A DNA stretch of 40,647 bases from Acidimicrobiia bacterium (GCA_023264995.1 JAHFUR010000039.1:1-40647); one strand, 5' to 3'; positions 23,177 through 32,920 are shown, counted from the first letter of the stretch. Numbers and translations: made by a program. The notes: a model not told the origin generated them from the letters alone.

Positions 23177-25657
23177 ATGGGGGAACGACGGACGAGGAAC
23201 GGGCAGTTGCGGTCGCAGGCATGGGTGCTCTATCTCATCGCCGGCGGCCTCGTGACGGCCACCTATTTCACCGTGCCGCATCTTCGAGGCAACGGCCTGG
23301 TCTTTGGGCTGTTGGGGATCTCGGCCGCGGCCGCCATGGTGGCCGGCGCGCTGGCGAGCGGCGGGGCGCCCCGGACGCCATGGATGGTGCTGGCCGTGGC
23401 CCAGCTGCTCTTCGTCCTCGGCGATCTCGTCTATTACGTGTACGACATCAAGTTCCCGAACGTCGGTGACGTCTTCTACCTGGCGTTCTACCCGGTCCAG
23501 GTGGCCGGCCTGCTCCTGCTGATCCGTCGCCGGACGCCCGGCAAGGACCGGGCCAGCCTGCTCGACGCATCGATCATCACTGTCGGGCTCGGCGTCCTGG
23601 CATGGGTCTTCCTGATGCAGCCCTTCGCCCGCCAGGGCGATCTGCAGTTCATCGAGCGCGCCGTGTCGATGGCCTACCCGCTCATGGACGTGCTCCTCAT
23701 CGCCGTCGCCGCCCGCCTGGCGTTCGGTGCCGGCGCCCGGCCGCCGGCGTTCTACCTGCTGGCCGCCGGCGTCGTCAGCCTGCTGGTCACCGATGCGATC
23801 TACGGCTATATCCAGGCCTCCACCGGCTACACCGTGGGCGGCTTCCTCGACGTCGGCTGGATCGTGTTCTACCTGCTGTCGGGCGCAGCCGCTCTGCACC
23901 CGAGCATGGTCTCGCTGTCGGCGCGCGCTCCTGATTACGACAGCAACCTGACCGGCCGGCGCCTTCTGCTGCTCACCGGCGCCACGCTCATCGCCCCGGC
24001 CATGGAGGTGGTCGAGTGGCGGCGGTCCGGCGATCTGAGGGCCCCGGTGCCGGCCATCGCCGCCGCGGTGCTCTTCCTGCTGGTGTTGGCTCGTATGAAC
24101 GGCCTTGTCGGCAGCCTGCGAGCGGCAGTTGCCAGTCAGCGCCGGTCAGTGGAGCGCGAGGCGGCCCTGCGCCGGGCCACCGTCGCCCTGAGTGCCGGCT
24201 CGGACCGCGACGCCATCCGGGCCGCCGCCCTGGATGCGGTGCGGGAGCTCACGTCTGACGTCCTCGGCGTCGAGGTCGACGTCGACCTGGGGGCCGTTCC
24301 CTGCCCCGCGGGCCGCTCGGGCGTGGATGCAGCGGCAGGGATGCCGAGGGCCTCGGCGGTCGCGGTCGTGCCCATGAGCACCCAGACGTCACGGTACGGC
24401 TCGATCTCCGTCGCCGGTGCCGACCGGCTGCCGGGTGAGGTTGTGGACTGCCTCCGGACCCTGGGCTCCCAGGCGGCACTGGCCTTGGAGACCGCGTCCC
24501 TGGCCGAGGACCTGCGCCGGCGGGAGGGCGAGGAACGGGCCGGCGCCCTGGTCCAGCACTCCTCAGACGTGATCACCGTCGTCGACGCCGACCTCGTGAT
24601 CCGCTACGAGAGCCCGTCAGTTCGCCAGGTGCTGGGATATGAGCCGGCTGCGCTCCTCGGGACCCGCCTCATTGACCTGATCGACGGCGGGGACCGGGCG
24701 CAGGCGGAGCCCCATCTGGCCGGTATCGTGGCCAACCCGGGCGCAGGCCCCGTCGTGCGCTGGCGCATCCGGCGGGCCGACGGCTCACTGGTCGACGTGG
24801 AGGCGGTGTGCAACAACCTCCTGCGCGATGCCCGGATCGGCGGCATCGTCGTGACGGTCCGCGATATCAGCGAGCGGATCGCCCTGGAGGAAGGCCTGAC
24901 CCGCCAGGTCGACCAGCTCAGGGAGCTCGACGGCATCAAGACCGACCTGGTGTCGACTGTGTCCCACGAGCTTCGTTCGCCCTTGACGAGCATCATGGGC
25001 AACACCGAACTGCTCATGGACGGCGACGCCGGGCCGCTCACCGCGGACCAGGCTCGGCTGGTCGGGATCATCGATCGCAACGGGCATCGCCTCCTGGCCC
25101 TGATCGAAGACCTCCTCCTCCTGTCGCGGGTCGAGTCGCGCCGCCTGGCGGCCGACATGGTCCCCACCGACGTGGCCGAGGTTGTCGAGAACGTCCGCAC
25201 CGCCATCGTCCCTGCGGTCGCGGCCCGGTCGCAGTCCCTGGCTGTCACCATCGACCCGGAACTCGTCGAGGTCGTTGCCGATGGGCCGCTGATGGAGCGG
25301 GCGCTCACCAACCTCATGTCCAACGCCGTCAAGTTCACGCCGGAAGGGGGGCAGGTGGTCCTGTCGGCGGAACGCCGGGGCGCCGAGGCCGTCTTCACAG
25401 TCAGCGACACCGGGGTCGGGATCGCCGCAGAGGACCAGCCCCGCATCTTCACCCGCTTCTTTCGGTCTGCCTCGGCGACGCTCAACGCCGTTCCCGGGAC
25501 CGGGCTCGGCCTGTCGATCGTCAAGCAGATCGCCGACGAGCATGGTGGGCGGGTGAGCGTGGAGTCGGTCCTCGGCGAGGGTACCGTCGTGTCCTTCGCC
25601 ATCCCCCTCGCCGTCCGCCCGACCCCCGAGCCGGTGCCCGGTTCAGCTCGCCGGTAG
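23177..25657 (+). CDS. Membrane sensor histidine kinase (PAS, HisKA, HATPase_c)
   Basis: An 826-residue sensor kinase. Residues ~10-308 hold about eight transmembrane helices with the LGDLVYYVYD...NVGDVFYLAFYPVQVAGLLLL signature of an actinobacterial membrane sensor module. A cryptic GAF-like region (~325-441) follows, then a PAS domain (~452-570; SSDVITVVDADLVIRYESPS), HisKA with phospho-acceptor His597 in VSHELRSPLTSIMG, and HATPase_c with N box NLMSNAVKFTP, G1 DTGVGI, F box FTRFF and G2 GTGLGLSIVK. ATG 23177 follows GGAAAGG. No response regulator is adjacent, so it is an orphan kinase. The stop region overlaps the convergent metalloprotease gene by 15 bp. Signal unknown. Confidence 0.92.
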   Translation: MGERRTRNGQLRSQAWVLYLIAGGLVTATYFTVPHLRGNGLVFGLLGISAAAAMVAGALASGGAPRTPWMVLAVAQLLFVLGDLVYYVYDIKFPNVGDVFYLAFYPVQVAGLLLLIRRRTPGKDRASLLDASIITVGLGVLAWVFLMQPFARQGDLQFIERAVSMAYPLMDVLLIAVAARLAFGAGARPPAFYLLAAGVVSLLVTDAIYGYIQASTGYTVGGFLDVGWIVFYLLSGAAALHPSMVSLSARAPDYDSNLTGRRLLLLTGATLIAPAMEVVEWRRSGDLRAPVPAIAAAVLFLLVLARMNGLVGSLRAAVASQRRSVEREAALRRATVALSAGSDRDAIRAAALDAVRELTSDVLGVEVDVDLGAVPCPAGRSGVDAAAGMPRASAVAVVPMSTQTSRYGSISVAGADRLPGEVVDCLRTLGSQAALALETASLAEDLRRREGEERAGALVQHSSDVITVVDADLVIRYESPSVRQVLGYEPAALLGTRLIDLIDGGDRAQAEPHLAGIVANPGAGPVVRWRIRRADGSLVDVEAVCNNLLRDARIGGIVVTVRDISERIALEEGLTRQVDQLRELDGIKTDLVSTVSHELRSPLTSIMGNTELLMDGDAGPLTADQARLVGIIDRNGHRLLALIEDLLLLSRVESRRLAADMVPTDVAEVVENVRTAIVPAVAARSQSLAVTIDPELVEVVADGPLMERALTNLMSNAVKFTPEGGQVVLSAERRGAEAVFTVSDTGVGIAAEDQPRIFTRFFRSASATLNAVPGTGLGLSIVKQIADEHGGRVSVESVLGEGTVVSFAIPLAVRPTPEPVPGSARR

Positions 25658-26551
25658 CGGCGGGCTTTTCACACAGCCGGCGGCGGCGCCGAGGTACTGC
25701 AGGCCGGCCAGGTCGGACTTGGAGAACCCCGTCGGGCGGATCGTCTGCTGGGCGGCGTCGGGGTACATGAGCGAGCCCTCCTCCCGGGTGTGGCCGAGCC
25801 CGACAACGTGGGCCAGCTCGTGGAGGATGATCCGGCCCCAAGTGATGTTGTTCCGGCCGATCGGCCCCGTGCCACTGCCGGCCGGCGGGCCGAAGCCGTC
25901 GCCGATGGGGGCCTTGGTGGACTCGTCGTTGTAGGCGTCGACGTTGAAGCGCAGGCGGGCCGACACGTTGACCTCATCGACGCGCATCGGCTGGGTGTTC
26001 CCGAGGATCTGAGACTGGCCCGACGTCTGCTCGGGAGGGAAGTGCTCCCATACGATGAGGATCGGGGCCCACCGGCCGGGGTAGCGCTCAGGGACGTAGG
26101 GCCCACGGCGGGCGTTCTCGTCGGTGAGGCCGTCGTCGATGAAGGTGATCCCCGTCGTCTGGCCCAGGCGTTTGAACGCCTCCCGCACGTTCTCGACGAC
26201 GAAGGAAGGGGCGGCCGCGCCGTTCTGGATGAAGTGCACCGGCTCGCAGGGGTTGAAACGCGACGGCGTGCACTGGTCGGGGGCGACGTGCAGGAACGTG
26301 TAGGTGATCGGCAGGTTGGCGATCTCGGTCGGGGTGAGGCCACGCACGCCGAGGGTGTCCATGTGGCCCTCGGCCGGGCACGCCGCCAGCTTGGGCGCGG
26401 TGGTGTTGGCGGCGAGTGGGTCGGCGCCCCCACCCCCGCCTGACCCGCCACCGCAGGCCCCGAGGGTCAGGGCGGTGACCACTGCCAGGGCGCCGGCACG
26501 CCACCACCGTCCCGCCGGTCTGACTGGTCGCGTGCAGGCGTTCACCGTCAT
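25643..26551 (-). CDS. Matrixin-like zinc metalloprotease lipoprotein
   Basis: A 302-residue exported protease. The signal peptide ends in a good lipobox (ALTLGACGGG), predicting a lipid-anchored protein, followed by a Gly-rich linker. The catalytic domain (~residues 75-290) begins PITYTFLHVAP and includes the extended zinc motif HELAHVVGLGH (His244, Glu245, His248, His254) and the downstream Met-turn in GSLMYPDA. This is the metzincin/matrixin (M10-type) layout. Several Cys (TPSRFNPCEP, terminal AAGC) suggest disulfides outside the membrane. ATG 26551 is 11 nt after a TATATT -10 box. It is convergent with the kinase and divergent from the patatin gene. Substrate unknown. Confidence 0.88.
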   Translation of the reverse strand: MTVNACTRPVRPAGRWWRAGALAVVTALTLGACGGGSGGGGGADPLAANTTAPKLAACPAEGHMDTLGVRGLTPTEIANLPITYTFLHVAPDQCTPSRFNPCEPVHFIQNGAAAPSFVVENVREAFKRLGQTTGITFIDDGLTDENARRGPYVPERYPGRWAPILIVWEHFPPEQTSGQSQILGNTQPMRVDEVNVSARLRFNVDAYNDESTKAPIGDGFGPPAGSGTGPIGRNNITWGRIILHELAHVVGLGHTREEGSLMYPDAAQQTIRPTGFSKSDLAGLQYLGAAAGCVKSPPLPAS

Positions 26552-26562
26552 GGGTCGTGGTG

Positions 26563-26629
26563 AATATATGCCCGGCGCCGCCGGCCGGCATGGTTGTATC
26601 CGAGCGCAGGCGGTCGGGCTCCGTAGACT
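26563..26629. promoter_or_regulatory. Divergent promoter region, metalloprotease and patatin genes
   Basis: On the minus strand TATATT (26563-26568) ends 11 nt before the metalloprotease ATG, so its leader would be only a few bases. On the plus strand TAGACT (26624-26629) could serve the patatin gene; transcription would then start after the ATG at 26630, leaving GTG 26660 as the usable start. Neither has a clear -35. Confidence 0.4.
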
Positions 26630-26659
26630 ATGGGGACAGGCAAGGCGGGAGGGAAGCTC

Positions 26660-29600
26660 GTGGCAGCGGCGACGCCAGTTCGGCCCATGACGGTGCGTGC
26701 CGTGCTGGTCCACGTGGGCATCGCCTTGGCCGGCCTCGCCGTCACCGTGGGGGCGGCGATCTGGAGCCTGAGCGCCGACGCGCACTGCACGGCGCCGCCC
26801 GGCCCGACCCGCACCGCCGCCGTGCGGTTTGCCGGCACCGCGGACCGAGTCGCACAGGCAAAGAGCCAGTGCCCGCAGACGGTGCCCGCCGGCTGGACCC
26901 CTCGCTGGCAGGCGGCCCACGACGCCGGCGTGCTGCACCGGGCCGCGCTCGTCATCGTGGCCGGCGCGCTGACCCTGCTGTGCGGGTGCCGGCTGGCGAA
27001 CGGGATCGTGCGCCGCACCGTCACCCTGGAAGTCGGCCGACGGCTGGCTTTCGGGGTCCTGGCGGTGGCGGCCGTGAACCTCTTCGAGGACATCGTGCTG
27101 GAGGCGATCCTGCGCGACACCCGCTCGGTCCCGGGGTGGGTGATCGGGTTGGTGACCGCGCTGGCGGTGACAAGGGTCCTGGCCCTGGTGGTGATCGGGA
27201 CCTACGCGGTGGCCGGGTTGGCGGCCGGGGTGGCAGTCCTGTTCCGGTCGCTCCTCGGGCTCTCGCTGCTGCCGCAGTTCGACCGGCCCCTTCGGTCGGT
27301 GACCGACCCGGTGGGCGGTATGGCCCGCCGCCTCGAGGATCTGGGCGCCGAGGCACCCCTGCTCGCGCCGCGAGCCGAACGCTTTCTCGCTCCCGACGGC
27401 AGCCCGTGGCGCTCGACCGACGCAACCGATGACGACGACGCCGTCGGCGTCTGCTTCTCCGGTGGAGGGATCCGAGCGGCCAGCTACGCCCTCGGTGCGC
27501 TCCAGGGCTTCCTGGCCGCGGAGGTGCTGTCGGAGGTCCGGTACCTCTCGACGGTCTCGGGCGGTGGCTATACGGGGACGGCCTGGCAGATCGCCACCCG
27601 GGCCGCCTACGACGACCGCCAGGTCGTGCGCCACGGCGTGCCGGGCCCCGGCCAGCGCCCGGCCTCCGTGGCCGTCAACGGCCAGGCCGATACGCCCCCC
27701 CTGGGCGTGTGCTCGCCCGAGGCCAAATGGCTCCAGACCTACGCCCGGTTCCTCTGGCCGCCCGTGCGGACGGCCGAAGGCCATCCCGGCGGGGACACCT
27801 GCCCGGGTGGTCACCACCATCAGGACGGCCGTTGGGCCTCCACCCTGGCCTTCCTAGCCGTGGCGTGGAACGCATTGCGCGGCGTCGTGTTCAACGCCAG
27901 CCTCCTCGTCACCCTCCTCTTCGTCGTCAGCCGGCCTCTCGGTTGGCTGACCCGCACCTGGGCGTTCGGCGGCCTGGGCCCCGACATCGGGATGCTGCGG
28001 CCCTTCTACTCCTGGCAACTGGTGGCGCTCGGATTGCAGACCCTGGCCGTGGTCGTCCTCGCCTTCCCCGTGCTCTGGCGGTGGTGGGGGAAGATGGCGG
28101 CGTCGAAGCTGCGCCGGGTGATCATCGGCGCGGGGACGACCGGCTTCGCGGCGTGGAGCACCTGGACGGTCCTCCTCGTGGACCATCCGATGAGGCTCCA
28201 TCCCCGGGGGAGCACGATGGCCGTGCCGATCGGCTGGTGCTTCGTGATCGTCGGCACGGTCGCATTCGTGACGTGGGCGCGAATGGACCGCCGGTCGGCT
28301 GCCCCCGGCTTCGGCATCGCGGTCATCGGGCTCGGGGTGGCGAAGCTGTGGCTCGATGGAGGGTTCCACACCGGTCCACACGGCCAGGTCGAGCTCGACG
28401 CGGTCAGCGCCGTCTTGCGCATCTGGGCGCTGCTCGGCATGGCCCTGCTGATGCTGGCGGTGCTCAGGCTCCTGGTGAACCCGGGCGACGGCGGCCGTCG
28501 GCAGTCGCGGTTCGTGTTCATCGGTCTGTTGGTGCTGGGCCTGGCCATGACCGCTCTGACCGTCGTGCTCCTCGCTCCTCGCATGGGATGGTGGTCGGTC
28601 CTGGTGGTGGCCGGCCCGCTGGCCATGGGTGGGTACTGCGCAAACCTGCTGACCCGCCTGCCCCCGGACGGCGTGGCCTTCGTGGGCGGGCCGGTGAACG
28701 AGGCCCGGACGATGTTCGCCCTGCTGGCCGCCCTGACCGGGACGATCATGCTCGCTGCCGCCATGTGGGCCCACCGGTGGATCGAGGTCCGCTGGGCGAT
28801 CAGCGATTTCACCCGTTGGCTGGTCCTCGCCGGGGCCGTCCTGGTCGTCTACGCCGTCGTCGACCAGAAGTGGTGGTCGCCGCACGGGTTCTACAAGCGC
28901 CGCCTCTCGGGCACCTTCAGCCCGGTGCGCAGCGCCGAGGTCGACGCCGACGGCCAGAGCATGGTCACGGCGCTCCCCTTGCGGATCAGGACCACCCTCC
29001 ATACCTGGGCGCGGCGGGTCCCGGGCCAGCCCGAGCTCCTGGTCTGTGCCGCCGCCTACGACACCGAGCGCATCTCCCCCGAGGACAACCAGGCCCTGCC
29101 GTTCGTGTTCACCGCCGACTATGTCGGGAGCGCCGACGTGGGTTTCGCCCGCAGTCGCGACTTCGACGCCGTCCTTGGTCGCCAGAACGAGGACTACGGC
29201 ACGCTCCGTGCCGCGGCGACCATCTCCGGGGCCGCGGTCTCGCCCGCCCTCGGGGCGGTCCGGCTGGCATCGCTCTCCCAGATCATGGCCTTCTTCAACC
29301 TCCGGCTCGGCGTCTGGTTGCCGAGCCCGTCGTCGGTCAACGAGCTACGGGCCTTGATGGAGGACCGGCTCAACAGCGACGACACCCTGCGGTGGGTACG
29401 GACCCGCCGCCTCGGGTACCTGCTCAAAGAGCTGATCGGGCGGTATGACACCGAGGACCGGTTCCTGTACGTGACCGATGGAGGCCAGTTCGAGAACCTC
29501 GGCCTCTACGAGCTGCTGGTCCGCAAGTGCCGGCTCATCTACGCGTTCGACGCCTCAGCCGACAAGGGCTCCGTCCGGTCGGTGGTCCACAGCATGCGGA

Positions 29601-30151
29601 TGGCTCACGATCGCCTCGGTGTCGACTTCGGCCCGGTCGGGGGCGGGCCCTTGTCCACCGCCGACCCCAAGGACCTGCCCACCGAGTGGCGGCTCCACCT
29701 GCTCCGCCAGTTGGGCGAGAAGGCGAAGGGCCCGGAGGACGCGAGCTGGCCGACCGGACGGCTCTGGGCCGCCGCCGCCGCCGTGTTCGAGGCCTGGTAC
29801 CCGCCCGAGGTGGCCGGCGGCGAGCGCACGCGGGCGACGGTCGTGTACTGCCAGGCCCGGTTGGCCAGGGACAAGGATGGCGCGCTCCCCGACGCCGTCG
29901 TCGCCAGCTACGCCAAGCTCGACCGGAAGTTCCCGAACAACGGCACGGGCGACCAGTTCATCGACGACGCCCAGTTCGACGCCTACGTCCACCTCGGGCG
30001 GTGGGCGGCCGCCGACGCGCTGCGCCGGCACCCGGTCACCGAGGAGCGGGCGCCCGCTCCGAAACCGGCTCGAACAAGTGCCAACGGTGATGGGCCAGCG
30101 CTGGCGCCACCCGTCGCGGCACGAACCGTTCCCACGACGACAGCCGGGTGA
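26660..30151 (+). CDS. Multispanning patatin-like phospholipase
   Basis: A 1163-residue membrane protein with a split patatin domain. Four or so transmembrane helices lie in residues ~5-215. The first half of the hydrolase follows: oxyanion loop CFSGGGIRAAS (~264-274) and nucleophile Ser300 in YLSTVSGGGYTG, where the first Gly of the usual GxSxG is Thr. About eight more hydrophobic segments (~400-750) are inserted before the second half, which ends the catalytic dyad with Asp in TDGGQFENLGLYELL (~939). Substrate is probably a membrane lipid. GTG 26660 is preferred over ATG 26630 because GGGAGGGA lies 5 nt upstream and a -10-like box abuts the ATG. The 3' end overlaps the convergent gene by 116 bp. 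Confidence 0.85.
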   Translation: MAAATPVRPMTVRAVLVHVGIALAGLAVTVGAAIWSLSADAHCTAPPGPTRTAAVRFAGTADRVAQAKSQCPQTVPAGWTPRWQAAHDAGVLHRAALVIVAGALTLLCGCRLANGIVRRTVTLEVGRRLAFGVLAVAAVNLFEDIVLEAILRDTRSVPGWVIGLVTALAVTRVLALVVIGTYAVAGLAAGVAVLFRSLLGLSLLPQFDRPLRSVTDPVGGMARRLEDLGAEAPLLAPRAERFLAPDGSPWRSTDATDDDDAVGVCFSGGGIRAASYALGALQGFLAAEVLSEVRYLSTVSGGGYTGTAWQIATRAAYDDRQVVRHGVPGPGQRPASVAVNGQADTPPLGVCSPEAKWLQTYARFLWPPVRTAEGHPGGDTCPGGHHHQDGRWASTLAFLAVAWNALRGVVFNASLLVTLLFVVSRPLGWLTRTWAFGGLGPDIGMLRPFYSWQLVALGLQTLAVVVLAFPVLWRWWGKMAASKLRRVIIGAGTTGFAAWSTWTVLLVDHPMRLHPRGSTMAVPIGWCFVIVGTVAFVTWARMDRRSAAPGFGIAVIGLGVAKLWLDGGFHTGPHGQVELDAVSAVLRIWALLGMALLMLAVLRLLVNPGDGGRRQSRFVFIGLLVLGLAMTALTVVLLAPRMGWWSVLVVAGPLAMGGYCANLLTRLPPDGVAFVGGPVNEARTMFALLAALTGTIMLAAAMWAHRWIEVRWAISDFTRWLVLAGAVLVVYAVVDQKWWSPHGFYKRRLSGTFSPVRSAEVDADGQSMVTALPLRIRTTLHTWARRVPGQPELLVCAAAYDTERISPEDNQALPFVFTADYVGSADVGFARSRDFDAVLGRQNEDYGTLRAAATISGAAVSPALGAVRLASLSQIMAFFNLRLGVWLPSPSSVNELRALMEDRLNSDDTLRWVRTRRLGYLLKELIGRYDTEDRFLYVTDGGQFENLGLYELLVRKCRLIYAFDASADKGSVRSVVHSMRMAHDRLGVDFGPVGGGPLSTADPKDLPTEWRLHLLRQLGEKAKGPEDASWPTGRLWAAAAAVFEAWYPPEVAGGERTRATVVYCQARLARDKDGALPDAVVASYAKLDRKFPNNGTGDQFIDDAQFDAYVHLGRWAAADALRRHPVTEERAPAPKPARTSANGDGPALAPPVAARTVPTTTAG

Positions 30152-31772
30152 TCCGGTCCTCCATCGTGGGGTCGTCGCCCTTCAGGTAGGGGAGGATCGA
30201 CCACACCCACGCCTTGCCCTCCGACGCCTGGCCGCGCCGCAGGATCTTGGCGATGGGCACCGACGTGTCGGGGAAGGGGGGGATGTCGAAGAGGCCGGTG
30301 CCGGAGGCGTGCAGCCCGAGGCCGGCGGCCGCCGCCGTGGCCGCGTCGCGATCGAGGGCGTGCTCGTTGAGCTCGGACCGGAACAGCTCCTTGTGCCAGA
30401 GCCGGGCCCGTAGCTGCATGAACACGTTCTTGTTGGGGACACAGCACAACACGCCCTTCTCGGCCCACCGGGCCTGGGCGGCGAGGACGGCCCAGGGGTC
30501 GTCGAACCACCAGAGGGCGGCGAAGCTGAAGGCCAGGTCGTACCGCTCGGGGAGCAGCTCGGGCCAATCGGACGGGTCGGGACCGTCGACGAGATGGAGC
30601 GCCGGGGCGAGGCCAAGCTCGCGCCATTGCCGGCCGACCGCCTCGAGCCGCTCCGCGTCGTAGTCGACGAGACCGACCCGCAGCCCGGCCCGGGCACAGA
30701 ACACGGCGTCGAGCCCGGGGAACCCCATCATCCCGAAGGCCGGCGCGTGGAGCACGCTCGTGGCACCGGTCTTCTCGATGGCCGCCTCGAGGACCTCGCG
30801 CAGGGCGAAGCGCTCGTAGACCGTGCCCAGGCCCTCGTCGGGGTCGTCGACGTAGTTGTGCCAGTCGAACCCGTGGGCCGTCGACCGCTGCTCGGCCAGC
30901 CAGCGGCCGGTTGCGGGTACGCCGATCTCGGCGGCCACCTCCGGTGCCCACCCCAGGTCGGCGGCGGCCCGGCCCCAGTCGTAGGCCCGGTCGCGAGTGA
31001 GCACGTCGACGGAGTGGCGGCCGAGGAACCGGGCGGCGGCCGCTGGCACGCCGAAGGACGGCGACCGCAAACGCGCACCCTGGGCCAGGCCCTCGAAGAT
31101 CCGGGCCGCCGGCGTGGCCTCCGGCCCGCCCAGCACATAGATCCCGTCGCCCCGGTGGCCGAGGAGCACGAGGGCGCGGACGAGGTCGTCGACGTGGAGC
31201 AGGTGGATGCGGTTGCGGCCGTCGCCCGGGAACCAGCGCACGCCCCGGTTCATGAGCTTGACGGCCCGGGGCAGCATGCCGTGCTCGTCGCCCGGCCCGT
31301 AGGTGATGGTCGGCCGCACGATCACCGTCGGCCCGCCGGCCCAGCCCGCGACCAGGTCCTCGGCGGCCAGCTTGGCTCGGCCGTAGGCCGACACCGGCGC
31401 CGGCGGTGACGCGTGGTCGGCGGGCCACGCCTGGTGCCAGCCGTACACCGACGTCGAGCTGACGTAGACGACGCGTGTGCCCGGTGCGAGCACGGACAGG
31501 AGGTTGGCGGTGCCGGTGACGTGGGTGGCGTCGAGCTCGGCATCGTCGCCCCGGTAGCTCCCGGCCAGGTGGAACACCACTTCGGCGCCGGCCGCGGCGC
31601 GCCGCAGGCTCTCGAGGTCGCCCACGTCGCCTAGGACGACCTCGGCACCCGGGGGCCGCCGCCGGCCGCTGGTACCCGGTCGGACGAGCGCCCGGGCGTC
31701 GGCGCCATCGGCGACAAGGGCGGCGACGAGGTGGCGGCCGATGAACCCCGACGCGCCAGTGACGAGGATCAT
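30036..31772 (-). CDS. NAD-dependent epimerase/dehydratase fused to methyltransferase
   Basis: A 578-residue fusion. Residues 1-~310 are an extended short-chain dehydrogenase of the NAD-dependent epimerase type: VTGASGFIGRHL (GxxGxxG), the Ser/Tyr/Lys set in YVSSTSVYG and AYGRAKLAAEDL, and TITYGPGDEHG. Residues ~325-560 are a class I methyltransferase-like domain with FGMMGFPGLD (weak motif I), VGLVDYDAERLEAV and YDLAFSFAALWWFDDPWAV. The order oxidoreductase-methyltransferase suggests consecutive steps on one sugar or polyketide-like substrate. Its ATG overlaps the stop of the radical SAM gene (ATGA). The 3' end overlaps the patatin gene by 116 bp. The methyltransferase half is diverged and could be structural; substrate unknown. 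Confidence 0.85.
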   Translation of the reverse strand: MILVTGASGFIGRHLVAALVADGADARALVRPGTSGRRRPPGAEVVLGDVGDLESLRRAAAGAEVVFHLAGSYRGDDAELDATHVTGTANLLSVLAPGTRVVYVSSTSVYGWHQAWPADHASPPAPVSAYGRAKLAAEDLVAGWAGGPTVIVRPTITYGPGDEHGMLPRAVKLMNRGVRWFPGDGRNRIHLLHVDDLVRALVLLGHRGDGIYVLGGPEATPAARIFEGLAQGARLRSPSFGVPAAAARFLGRHSVDVLTRDRAYDWGRAAADLGWAPEVAAEIGVPATGRWLAEQRSTAHGFDWHNYVDDPDEGLGTVYERFALREVLEAAIEKTGATSVLHAPAFGMMGFPGLDAVFCARAGLRVGLVDYDAERLEAVGRQWRELGLAPALHLVDGPDPSDWPELLPERYDLAFSFAALWWFDDPWAVLAAQARWAEKGVLCCVPNKNVFMQLRARLWHKELFRSELNEHALDRDAATAAAAGLGLHASGTGLFDIPPFPDTSVPIAKILRRGQASEGKAWVWSILPYLKGDDPTMEDRITRLSSWERFVPRRVAPALAHHRWHLFEPVSERAPAPR

Positions 31773-32920
31773 GCGCCGCTCGAGGCCACGACCGGGATCC
31801 GCTTCGGCGCCTTCACCATGCCGGTGGCCATGCGCACCGCGGCCGCCGGCTCAGCCAGCAGGTTGGTGTATGCCGCGTTGGCCAGGGGACAGGCACAGCG
31901 CCGCTCGCGCATCCACGTGCGGAACTCCTCGGCCGCCGGCGAGAACCACACCTTGCGGAAGTCGAAGCCGTGCTCGCGCAGGTTCCCGAACGAGCGGGCC
32001 AGGACGCAGCACGACCAGACGTCGCCGTCGGCGCCGATGTGGACGGAGAGGAAGCCGGCGTGGCAGACGGGCATGGCGGTGACGTCGCCGTCGAGGAACC
32101 GGGTGACGCGGGCGTAGTACTCGTTGCGGATCGTGCGGGCCATGCGGGCGACGGCGCCACTGGCCGCAGCCTCGGCGTCGAGCACGGCGGCCGCGGCCCG
32201 GCCGAAGGTCGACGACCCGGGGGTGATCCCCGTGCCGATGGTCTGCAGCTCGACGCGCTCCTCGGCGGGTTCGGCGATGTAGGAGTCGGCGCCCAGCTTG
32301 GAGAGGCCCTGGGCGATGGCCGGGAAGTCGGCCTCGTTCTCGTTGGACACGACAGTGTGGACGCCCACGGTGAGGTTGGGCATGTTGAGTGCCCGCAGGC
32401 CGGCCAGGGTGTCCATGAGGCGGGTGTACGAACCCTCGGCGCCGCGGATGACGTCGTGGCGCTCGGGCACGTGGTGGTCGATCGACAGGTTGATGACGAC
32501 CTGGGTGCCCGGGCTACCGGTGCAGATGCGCTCGACGCCCGCTACCACCCGTTTGGTGAACCACCCGTTGGTCGGGATGTTGACGACGGCCGGCTGGCAG
32601 ATGCGCACCGCGGACAGGACGATGTCGGGCAGGTCACCCCGCAGGAACGGCTCGCCGCCGCTGAAGGTCATCCACGCCGGCGCCCGGCCGAGCGACTCGA
32701 AGACCTTCGTCCACTCGTCGGCCTCGAGCTCGACGACTTTGCGGTCATAGACGTTGCACGTGAGGCACTTGAAGTTGCAGCGGAAGTTGGTGCTGACCGT
32801 GACGTTGACCGGGAGCAGCCGGGGCCAACCCCGGGCCCGCCAGGAGCTAGCTGTGCCGAAGGCCCAGGCTGTGCGCGTCAGCCGTCGGAGCCTTGGTGCT
32901 CTCGACCATCGCCCAGACAT
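31769..32920 (-). CDS. Radical SAM protein with SPASM-like cysteines
   Basis: A 383-residue radical SAM enzyme. The 4Fe-4S cluster motif CNFKCLTC gives Cys48, Cys52 and Cys55 (CX3CX2C), followed by FSGGEPFLRGDL (SAM-binding GGE) and the barrel strands NIPTNG and VINLSIDHH. Near the C-terminus AMPVCHAGFLSVHIGADGDVWSCCVLAR and RRCACPLAN carry a Cys set and the GxV-type strand of a SPASM/twitch auxiliary cluster domain. Such proteins modify peptides, sugars or cofactors; no precursor peptide is seen nearby. ATG 32920 lies inside the end of the upstream GT2 gene (74-bp overlap), and its stop overlaps the epimerase start. Middle gene of the three-gene operon; substrate unknown. Confidence 0.9.
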   Translation of the reverse strand: MSGRWSRAPRLRRLTRTAWAFGTASSWRARGWPRLLPVNVTVSTNFRCNFKCLTCNVYDRKVVELEADEWTKVFESLGRAPAWMTFSGGEPFLRGDLPDIVLSAVRICQPAVVNIPTNGWFTKRVVAGVERICTGSPGTQVVINLSIDHHVPERHDVIRGAEGSYTRLMDTLAGLRALNMPNLTVGVHTVVSNENEADFPAIAQGLSKLGADSYIAEPAEERVELQTIGTGITPGSSTFGRAAAAVLDAEAAASGAVARMARTIRNEYYARVTRFLDGDVTAMPVCHAGFLSVHIGADGDVWSCCVLARSFGNLREHGFDFRKVWFSPAAEEFRTWMRERRCACPLANAAYTNLLAEPAAAVRMATGMVKAPKRIPVVASSGA

